Below, in pieces: positions 1 through 8,000 of a stretch of DNA of 64,000 nucleotides; within the stretch, counting starts at the first letter, position 1; every line of letters begins with the position of its first letter. The DNA is from Cecembia calidifontis (GTDB lineage: Bacteria; Bacteroidota; Bacteroidia; Cytophagales; Cyclobacteriaceae), in NCBI RefSeq assembly GCF_004216715.1, contig NZ_SGXG01000001.1, forward strand, positions 186,001 through 250,000. Reading direction: 5' to 3'. The position numbers and the translations under genes were made by a program. The notes below the pieces were generated by a model, which saw nothing but the letters and a program-made list of their open reading frames with translations, did no database searches and was not told the DNA's origin.

Positions 1-2883
1 CGAAGTGATTGGATTGATTCGTCCTTAAGTTGTGAATTGCTTTCAAAATGGTATCTTCCTAAGGAAATCACAGCCAGCCAGCCCACGTTGTCGCGCCCTA
101 CCAGGTTGTGAATTGCTTTCAAAATGGTATCTTCCTAAGGAAATCACAGCGGTGAAAATTGGACTTTGAGGCCAACCCCTGTTGTGAATTGCTTTCAAAA
201 TGGTATCTTCCTAAGGAAATCACAGCAAATCACATTGGATTTATCAAAGGTTCATTGTTGTGAATTGCTTTCAAAATGGTATCTTCCTAAGGAAATCACA
301 GCTACCATTAGAACAAAAATCTTTTGTCCTTGTTGTGAATTGCTTTCAAAATGGTATCTTCCTAAGGAAATCACAGCAACGAAACAACAAATTATATTAC
401 GTTATGTGTTGTGAATTGCTTTCAAAATGGTATCTTCCTAAGGAAATCACAGCTTATCCTCCGGAATGTAATTGGCACCCATAGTTGTGAATTGCTTTCA
501 AAATGGTATCTTCCTAAGGAAATCACAGCAGAATTTTATTGGCCGCAATCTGGGCTTCTGTTGTGAATTGCTTTCAAAATGGTATCTTCCTAAGGAAATC
601 ACAGCGAAAAAAGTGAGTTTTTTGGATTAATATATGTTGTGAATTGCTTTCAAAATGGTATCTTCCTAAGGAAATCACAGCCTTCGTTTCTTCGATTGAG
701 AAGCAATATGTGTTGTGAATTGCTTTCAAAATGGTATCTTCCTAAGGAAATCACAGCACATGGACAGCAAGAACGTCAGGAACTACTGTTGTGAATTGCT
801 TTCAAAATGGTATCTTCCTAAGGAAATCACAGCGGAAAGCATAGCACATATACTACTTTTCATGTTGTGAATTGCTTTCAAAATGGTATCTTCCTAAGGA
901 AATCACAGCTCTTAAAGAGGTGGCTTTATGTTTCCACCCGTTGTGAATTGCTTTCAAAATGGTATCTTCCTAAGGAAATCACAGCATTGCCATGGATATT
1001 GCCAATCAATATCCTGTTGTGAATTGCTTTCAAAATGGTATCTTCCTAAGGAAATCACAGCATTATGCCTCCGGCCAATACCCAGTTATTGGTTGTGAAT
1101 TGCTTTCAAAATGGTATCTTCCTAAGGAAATCACAGCCCGAACTTGGCTGAGGAGCATATCTCGCCAGTTGTGAATTGCTTTCAAAATGGTATCTTCCTA
1201 AGGAAATCACAGCTTCTGTTTACATGAGCATTCCTCAGGCTGTGTTGTGAATTGCTTTCAAAATGGTATCTTCCTAAGGAAATCACAGCCCATAAAAACA
1301 GGGGTAACTACGAGTGCAAGTTGTGAATTGCTTTCAAAATGGTATCTTCCTAAGGAAATCACAGCCATATTCCTCTTTGTAAGTACCCGTAATCAGTTGT
1401 GAATTGCTTTCAAAATGGTATCTTCCTAAGGAAATCACAGCCTGCTTGCCATCGACTACCAGTCGGACGCGGTTGTGAATTGCTTTCAAAATGGTATCTT
1501 CCTAAGGAAATCACAGCTGCAGAGGATGATGTTATTGTTCTGAATCCGTTGTGAATTGCTTTCAAAATGGTATCTTCCTAAGGAAATCACAGCTCCTGCC
1601 TGTGAACGGATGCTCCAAAAACTGTTGTGAATTGCTTTCAAAATGGTATCTTCCTAAGGAAATCACAGCCTATGGCTACAAATCCCACATGCGCATTGAG
1701 TTGTGAATTGCTTTCAAAATGGTATCTTCCTAAGGAAATCACAGCCACCAAGCACCGCCAAAAAGAGCTTCAGGAGTTGTGAATTGCTTTCAAAATGGTA
1801 TCTTCCTAAGGAAATCACAGCTCTTCAAAAACAGTTTCACCAGTAGTATTGGTTGTGAATTGCTTTCAAAATGGTATCTTCCTAAGGAAATCACAGCTTA
1901 TAGAGCTTGGCCAGTTTGTAAGCATCAGTTGTGAATTGCTTTCAAAATGGTATCTTCCTAAGGAAATCACAGCGCATCCAAAGCAAAGGCAATCAGCAAA
2001 CTCGTTGTGAATTGCTTTCAAAATGGTATCTTCCTAAGGAAATCACAGCGCAAGGCAGGTGATCTCCTTTGGTTAAGGGGTTGTGAATTGCTTTCAAAAT
2101 GGTATCTTCCTAAGGAAATCACAGCAAGTCGCAGAAGTACCGGGTACGTCAGCTTGTTGTGAATTGCTTTCAAAATGGTATCTTCCTAAGGAAATCACAG
2201 CCCTGGAACTCCAACCCCTGGGTCTGGGTAAGTTGTGAATTGCTTTCAAAATGGTATCTTCCTAAGGAAATCACAGCGGCACTTGTTAGGGGAGGGTGGA
2301 CAGATGCGTTGTGAATTGCTTTCAAAATGGTATCTTCCTAAGGAAATCACAGCTGAGTTCTTCCAGTTCTTTTTCTCTAAGGGTTGTGAATTGCTTTCAA
2401 AATGGTATCTTCCTAAGGAAATCACAGCGCCCGCTATCACCTCATCATCAGAAAGCAGGTTGTGAATTGCTTTCAAAATGGTATCTTCCTAAGGAAATCA
2501 CAGCCAGTTCGGGAGAAGCCATTGCCAATATGATGTTGTGAATTGCTTTCAAAATGGTATCTTCCTAAGGAAATCACAGCTTTTTAGGTTAAGCCAGCAA
2601 TACAACATATGTTGTGAATTGCTTTCAAAATGGTATCTTCCTAAGGAAATCACAGCGCAACTTCTCAAAAATTAGAAGCCAATGTAGTTGTGAATTGCTT
2701 TCAAAATGGTATCTTCCTAAGGAAATCACAGCTTTTTAGGTTAATCCAGCAATACAAGATATGTTGTGAATTGCTTTCAAAATGGTATCTTCCTAAGGAA
2801 ATCACAGCGTTATAACATCAACATCATCCAAAAGTCCGTTGTGAATTGCTTTCAAAATGGTATCTTCCTAAGGAAATCACAGC
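1..2883 (+). CRISPR. Type II-C CRISPR array, left end outside window
   Basis: A 46-bp repeat starting GTTGTGAATTGCTTTC and ending AAGGAAATCACAGC occurs 38 times, first full copy at 29-74 and last at 2838-2883. By eye all copies are identical, including the last. The 37 complete spacers are 30 bp, or 29 bp in three cases (after the repeats at 257, 2308 and 2763). The array opens inside a spacer, so it continues to the left. The repeat contains the palindrome TTCCTAAGGAA. The strand is set by the match of the repeat's 5' half to the tracrRNA anti-repeat at 9694-9715, so crRNAs read on the plus strand toward cas2. Spacers at 2581-2610 and 2733-2762 differ at only two positions. Identical repeats with no decayed end suggest a maintained, probably active array (inference). 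Confidence 0.98.
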
Positions 2884-2969
2884 ATACCCCACGCTAAGTG
2901 ACTGGTATGCTGTATTTTATGTGCTAAAATAGAAAATAAAAAATAATAGGAAATGGAAGAAGGGGTAAC
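2884..2969. promoter_or_regulatory. AT-rich segment between array and cas2, possible leader
   Basis: These 86 bases directly follow the last repeat and are AT-rich, with an A-rich run around 2927-2950, before the first palindrome at 2970. Arrays often have such a leader at the spacer-acquisition end. The crRNA orientation inferred from the tracrRNA puts this segment at the 3' end of the array, so the role is uncertain: it may be a trailer, or an acquisition-side leader in an array whose crRNAs start from promoters inside the repeats. Confidence 0.3.
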
Positions 2970-3002
2970 AGACCTGTCAGGTTTTCAAAACCTGACAGGT
3001 CT
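2970..3002. repeat. REP-like palindrome, family A, copy 1
   Basis: A perfect 33-bp palindrome with arms AGACCTGTCAGGTTTT and its complement around a single C. Each arm contains the smaller palindrome ACCTGTCAGGT. The same element recurs at 4308-4340 and, in frame, at 4720-4752 inside the neighbouring RAYT gene. It lies between the array and the 3' end of cas2, where it could also end cas transcription. Confidence 0.85.
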
Positions 3003-3011
3003 TTGATTTAA

Positions 3012-3040
3012 CTTTTCCTAAGTTTCGAACTTTGGAAAAG
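3012..3040. repeat. REP-like palindrome, family B, copy 1
   Basis: An imperfect inverted repeat with arms CTTTTCCTAAGTTT and GAACTTTGGAAAAG. It resembles the family B palindrome at 4970-4999. It lies ten bases after the family A copy and 14 bases before the cas2 stop codon. Confidence 0.7.
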
Positions 3041-3054
3041 GTTTACTACTCTTT

Positions 3055-3402
3055 TCAAAACAATTCTAACTGTTGCGAGGGCGGCTCTGTCTCCTGCTTC
3101 TTTGTCCCATAAAAAATCTCCATCATCCCAAACTGTTTATCTGTAATGGCCATAATTCCCACCTTCCCTTTGGGCGGCAAATTCTTTTTGGTTCTTTTAA
3201 TATGAACTTCTGCATTTTCCCTACTGGCACAAAATCTCATATAAATCGAAAACTGGAACATGGCAAAACCATCGTCCAGCAACTTTTTCCGGAAAGAAGT
3301 GGCAATTTTTCTATCCTTCCGGGTTTCGGTTGGTAGGTCAAAAAAAACTAAAACCCACAAACTCCTATACTGATTAAGTCTTGAAAAATACTTCTCATCC
3401 AT
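3055..3402 (-). CDS. cas2: CRISPR-associated endonuclease Cas2
   Basis: A 115-residue Cas2 of the type II-C kind. Cas2 dimers bridge Cas1 dimers in the spacer-integration complex. The ferredoxin-like core is visible as LWVLVFFDLPTETRKDRK near the N terminus (strand 1 with the conserved Asp) followed by FRKKLLDDGFAMFQFSIYMR. I chose the ATG at 3402, in the sequence ATGGATGA, which overlaps the end of cas1 by eight bases. The open frame extends 15 codons further upstream, but that part lies inside cas1 and does not look like Cas2. It is the last gene of the cas block and points at the array. Confidence 0.92.
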   Translation of the reverse strand: MDEKYFSRLNQYRSLWVLVFFDLPTETRKDRKIATSFRKKLLDDGFAMFQFSIYMRFCASRENAEVHIKRTKKNLPPKGKVGIMAITDKQFGMMEIFYGTKKQETEPPSQQLELF

Positions 3403-4291
3403 ATTCCGGGTAAATGATCTTTCTACTGATTCCCGCAAAGCATTCAAACAGAGAGGATGTCGTCCGGGAAGCGGCTACCATTAAGGGACTTTTTTGACCG
3501 TCAATTTTCACATCCAGAGCAGGAATACTGAGTAATTCCTTTTTAAGTTCAGTGCTCAGTTCTGAATAATCGTCCTGTGTTTCCACTATATGAGATACCA
3601 TCAAGTCCACATAAGGCCGATAAGGCTCCATAATATCATCCGCCAAACAATAAGCATTGTATTTATTTCTATGCCAAATTCCCACTCCTGGAAGCATACC
3701 GGAAGATACCAAGGCCCTTGCAATTACAGCCCTCAAAATCGCATAACCATAATTGAGCAAATTATTAGGGGGGATTCCTGCCTGGGCTCTGTTAAAATCA
3801 GGTATATCAAATAATTCTTGCCAGTAAATAGCCGCTGCCTGGGCTTCATGATTGCCTGAATCGCCTGAGTTGACATTTTTATAAAGATATTCCATGCGCT
3901 TGGACTCCTTTCCTTTTTCCTGCAAAAGCGCATGCTGGTTTTTAATTTTAGCAGTGACAGTTTGCTGCCAGAGGTTTTTCTTTAAAGGTTGGGAAGCTTC
4001 TAATTGATATCTTACCCTCTCAGTCTGTTCAGTATGCCCTTGCATGGGCAAGAGCAAACCTTCCGGTAAATGCTGTGCATTGCAAGAAACAATAGCAACT
4101 TTCCGATCGGTAAGTTTTGCTAAAAGTCCATTAGTGATTGTTATTTGCTGATTTTCCAACACAATCATCCCCAAGTCTTCTATAGGAACTGTCCTGTCAA
4201 CCTTATCCGCTTCAGGGAAACTGATATGCAGTTGTTCATTTTTGGTGCTGAGGTAGGCAGGATTGCCGAAAAAGAGGGTTCTTTTGATCAT
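3395..4291 (-). CDS. cas1: CRISPR-associated integrase Cas1
   Basis: A 298-residue Cas1, the metal-dependent integrase that inserts new spacers. The expected metal ligands are visible: E149 in GNHEAQAAAIYW, H207 in GIWHRN and E222 in DDIMEPYRPYVD. The N-terminal beta domain begins MIKRTLFFGNPAYLS, typical of type II-C Cas1. It overlaps cas2 by eight bases, so the two are probably translationally coupled. Upstream it is separated from cas9 by the RAYT gene and a family A palindrome, an arrangement that may weaken read-through from cas9. No frameshift or missing key residue is seen. No csn2 or cas4 is present in view, consistent with subtype II-C. Confidence 0.96.
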   Translation of the reverse strand: MIKRTLFFGNPAYLSTKNEQLHISFPEADKVDRTVPIEDLGMIVLENQQITITNGLLAKLTDRKVAIVSCNAQHLPEGLLLPMQGHTEQTERVRYQLEASQPLKKNLWQQTVTAKIKNQHALLQEKGKESKRMEYLYKNVNSGDSGNHEAQAAAIYWQELFDIPDFNRAQAGIPPNNLLNYGYAILRAVIARALVSSGMLPGVGIWHRNKYNAYCLADDIMEPYRPYVDLMVSHIVETQDDYSELSTELKKELLSIPALDVKIDGQKSPLMVAASRTTSSLFECFAGISRKIIYPEYG

Positions 4292-4307
4292 GTTTTTTTA
4301 AGTTAAA

Positions 4308-4340
4308 AGACCTGACAGGTTTCTAAAACCTGTCAGGTCT
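4308..4340. repeat. REP-like palindrome, family A, copy 2
   Basis: Perfect 15-bp arms, AGACCTGACAGGTTT and its complement, around the loop CTA. It lies between the RAYT stop codon and the cas1 start, only 17 bases upstream of the cas1 ATG, so in the cas transcript it would form a strong hairpin next to the cas1 translation start. Confidence 0.85.
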
Positions 4341-4349
4341 GACTATTTC

Positions 4350-4940
4350 TTATTCCAAATTTTTATTCATCAACCATTCCTTTTTCATCTCCATCATATT
4401 CCGTACATGCTCCCAACCGTCAAAGAAATTGGTTAAATAGTCTCTATCTAAATTTGAAGGCTTATTGAAGTTTTCGTAAGCATGCCAGCTGGACCATTTC
4501 CAATTTTGATGATCTTTTACAAAACCGTGTTTCACTGGATTTAAGTGGATATAAAGGAAAGTTTCCTGCCATTGACGTTCGTCGAGAATTGGAGTTCTTT
4601 TGAATGCGCGAATAAACAAATTTCCTTTCCTTTCAAATCTCTTATTGATTGCCTTTGTGTATGAGTTGAAAAAATCTGTAAATCCTTTTATAGCTGGATT
4701 TTTTGAGGGATGCTTGATCAAACCTGTCAGGTTTTGAAAACCTGACAGGTTTGAGTCCGGCCTTACTCCCACCAAAAAATGAAAATGATTTGGCATCAGG
4801 CAATAAGCATAGGTATCTACGACTTCGCCGAGGTACTTGGCATACTTCTGGAGGAAAAACTTATAATTCTCCTCCTCCAGAAATATATTTTCCCTGCCAT
4901 TAGCGTGGTTATAGATATGATTAGATTGTCCTATTTCCAT
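4350..4940 (-). CDS. REP-associated tyrosine transposase (RAYT), Y1/HUH family
   Basis: A 196-residue Y1 transposase-like protein. RAYTs are domesticated relatives of the IS200/IS605 TnpA that nick single-stranded DNA at REP hairpins. Visible are the N-terminal segment HIYNHANGRENIF, the HUH motif in YCLMPNHFHFLVGV (H52, H54) and a candidate catalytic tyrosine, Y94, in FNSYTKAINKRF, followed by RKGNLFIRAFKR and the conserved IHLNPVKHGFV. Residues 63-74 (SNLSGFQNLTGL) are encoded by a perfect 33-bp REP-like palindrome inserted in frame just after the HUH region. The gene sits between cas9 and cas1 in the same orientation, flanked by palindromes of two families. Whether the protein with the extra 11 residues is active cannot be told from the sequence. 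Confidence 0.9.
   Translation of the reverse strand: MEIGQSNHIYNHANGRENIFLEEENYKFFLQKYAKYLGEVVDTYAYCLMPNHFHFLVGVRPDSNLSGFQNLTGLIKHPSKNPAIKGFTDFFNSYTKAINKRFERKGNLFIRAFKRTPILDERQWQETFLYIHLNPVKHGFVKDHQNWKWSSWHAYENFNKPSNLDRDYLTNFFDGWEHVRNMMEMKKEWLMNKNLE
4720..4752. repeat. REP-like palindrome, family A, copy 3, inside the RAYT gene
   Basis: Perfect 16-bp arms, AAACCTGTCAGGTTTT and its complement, around a single G. It spans the third base of codon 63 to the second base of codon 74 of the RAYT gene. Its length, 33 bp, keeps the frame and adds eleven residues. It is the same element as at 2970 and 4308, so it is an inserted repeat rather than conserved protein sequence (inference). Confidence 0.85.
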
Positions 4941-4969
4941 TTTTTACATTAAGATGAATATGAAAGTCC

Positions 4970-4999
4970 CTTTACCAAAGTCTTTGAACTTTGGTAAAG
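4970..4999. repeat. REP-like palindrome, family B, copy 2
   Basis: Perfect 11-bp arms, CTTTACCAAAG and CTTTGGTAAAG, around the loop TCTTTGAA. It lies 29 bases upstream of the RAYT start codon, between cas9 and the RAYT gene, and resembles the copy at 3012-3040. Confidence 0.8.
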
Positions 5000-5010
5000 C
5001 GGCCACTTGA

Positions 5011-5070
5011 TGAAAGAACTCTTATAATTGTTTTTCCTTCTCCATTCCATTAGCAGGGTTTTAGATATAG
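5011..5070 (-). pseudogene. Remnant of a second RAYT 5' end
   Basis: On the minus strand this stretch reads I-stop-NPANGMEKEK, which lines up with IYNHANGRENIF near the start of the RAYT gene. At DNA level CCATTAGCAGGGTTTTAGATAT at 5048-5069 differs from the matching RAYT segment at about three positions. It looks like a decayed fragment left by duplication or by an older RAYT copy. The match is short, so confidence is limited. Confidence 0.45.
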
Positions 5071-5085
5071 CTTGAGTATTTTAAT

Positions 5086-8000
5086 TCAAAGTATATTGCC
5101 AGTTCGATCAACAATAACTTTTCGACATTTATCCTTGATCATCAATCCATTAACAGATCGTTCTGTTTTATTTAAAGCAGAAAATTCAACTTTGTTAACA
5201 ATTGGAGTTGATACATCATGTTTTACAAAAAAGCATTGAGGACCTGAGGAGCTCACCATTTTATATATTCTATCTACTTGCTCTTTAAGAAGATTATTAA
5301 AATCTAAAGAATTAAGATCCTCATCATGTTCCGGAACATAAACCAGTTCGTTTGGTGAAAGATGAAAGAGTAATTTATCTCCTTTTTCATTGACCAAGGG
5401 TACAGGTCCTTCTCCTTGCTTAAGCCTTTCCATGACCACATTAAATGGAATGGTCTCATAACTCCTTTTCCCGTCTTCATTTACATAGATAGCAAAGAAT
5501 AGGTTTGTCCCTTTTGCTGCCTCTACGAACTTAGAATGTTTGTTTCCAACAAAACCAACCTGGAACTTATTGCCCTTTGGCTCATACGTCCTAACCTTAT
5601 AAATAGGCTGATGATATTTTCCTCCATTAAGGGCTTGGATATTCTGGTTCATTTCTTCTATCCCCTCTGGAGTAAACGCCAAGGTTTCAGCTGGAATTAA
5701 CTTACCTTTTTCATCCCTTATACCCTCATATTTAGACAAATGATTTAAGAGTATCTTCCTGATGCCTGTATCAGTCACTGATTGGATTTTCTTTTCACTG
5801 AATGAAGTGTCCAAACTCACTCTGGAAGCAGCTAGATCCTCTTCAAAATAATAAACCTCAATTTTTGACACATCCTTTCCCTCAAACAGGTAGTTTCTAT
5901 CTTTGAAATATTTGAGCAATAGTTTCTTGTCATACTTCAACTTAACAAGCTCTGCAATCTTCTTTTTAAGCTTTTTGTCCAATATGTTTTCAGGATTTTC
6001 CAAGGCTGCACTGAGAGAAACTGATTTCACGTTTCTTAAGCTTACGATGCCTGAAACAGTATCCTTATGCATAGGTTTTCTAATAGCCCAAGAATCTCCT
6101 TTCGTCTGTCTGGTCAAAGCTTTAATTGGATTTCCTTGACTGTCAATTCTAAGTTTACCGTTCTCATCTTTATAGCTTAAATATTTGTTGCTTGTCTTAT
6201 TAATCACTCTCAGGTTTTGCTTGAAGCTAACCACAATTCGCTCCAAACTGTCTTTAGCCTCTTGGGTAAAGGAATACCATGGTTTCAAAAACACCCATTC
6301 AAAATTTTCATTGGAGTGTCCATTAGTTTTCTTATAACATAGTTTTTGTTTAAGATCAAATCTTCTTTTCTGCTTCTCCTCTTTACCTTTATAGTTCTTA
6401 CCCAATGCGTGTTCATTATTAAGATAGTTGACATGGTCACGCGTTGCACAAGCAATCACCAATGCGTCCATAGCATGATGTCTGTGGTCTATCCTTTTTT
6501 TCTGGAAACCTTTCGAATATTCCAAAGGAACCGTGGGCAAGAATTTTCGGTGGTTCTCATTCCAAGAAGTAAAAGCAGTAGTCCCTGTGATTTGATTCAT
6601 TCTTTCAAATCTTGGCAGAATCAAGTCGTTCCAAACATCATTCAATCCCCAATCCTGCTTCAGCGCTGAGGTTATTTTTCCATTTACAGGAATGACATTT
6701 TTAGAATTGAACCCGGTATCATTTTCCTCAGACCGTACGATATTGGATAGGATGGATGTTATGAATTTACTGATATAGCGGGTATCATTCATTTGTCTCT
6801 CCACCATTTGCTCAGGCAATTCATCCATTAAAAGCCTCCTTTTCTTAGCTGGATTTTTAGCATAATTATCCTGAACAAAAGCCTTGTAGGCGATTTCGGA
6901 AAAAATCTCGACCTCCTCACCAAACCCTAAGGAAACCCTTTGTCCATGAAAACTCTTAATGAATTCTAAGCCAAGCAGATTATCCTTGAGTTTATTTACT
7001 GCTGATTCACAGATCACTTTATTACTCAAGCTATCGTCAAAATACCTAGATTGGGGAATTATATGTTCTATCTCATAAGCAGGAGTAAACAGTTTATTTA
7101 AAGGAATAGGTTTTCCTGTATATGGTGACATATATTTTTGTTCCAACCAGAGTTTGTAGCGCTGCAAATCTGATTTTGAAGGCTGTGCAGTTTTACTGAT
7201 TTTTAGAATATCATCTGGTACCTCAAGATTGGACTTCAAAACCCCCTCTTCATAAATTTTAAGTATTTCCTGTTGCATTGGTGAATAAGGCCGCACATTT
7301 TCAACTGAAGGATCATGAAGAAGCTCCATCAATAATGATCTAATCCTTAAATTGGTATTTTCATTTTCGGTAATCTGATTGGTCAACCTTGCACGCTGCT
7401 CAGCAGGATTTTTCATTTCCCTTCCTAACTCCACATGGATTTCATCAAAAAAGTCTTTTTTTCCATATCCATACTTATCCCAAATATCCTTTACCACTCT
7501 TAAAGTTTCCAGTACCACCTGCTCAACAATAGGATTTCTCAAGGAATGTTGCTTGAATTCTTGAATATATTGTGCCATTTCGTCACTCGAATTCCATTTG
7601 ATCAATTCTGAGGCTTCCGAATGACGACCATATAACAAATAACTTGCAAACCACACAGGTAGACCTTGGAAATCCTGAATACTCTGAAAATCTTTGGACA
7701 ACTCCCTGATCTTATCTTTGAGATCCGGATCATATTCACCTGTAAGGATTTTTTCTATTCTTTGTCTGGTTTGTTCATCGATAACCTCCTCAACCCACTT
7801 AGACCCAAACCGCATCAAGGACAGAAGTTTTTTAATGGCTTTCAGCGAATAAGATGCATACTCACTTTTAAAAGGCGGGATTTTTTTGAAATTTTCCACA
7901 AAAGAATTGACCTCAAGCCCATTCTTTCTTGCAAATTTCTTTAGCGCTTTTTCAAATTCAATTTTATCCCTAACTGAGTAGACAAGATGCCAGAGGGATT

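Noticed and set aside
166..2541. Several open frames with repeated peptides such as CELLSKWYLPKEITA in the first 2.5 kb
   Set aside because: They are translations of the CRISPR repeat in different frames, not genes.
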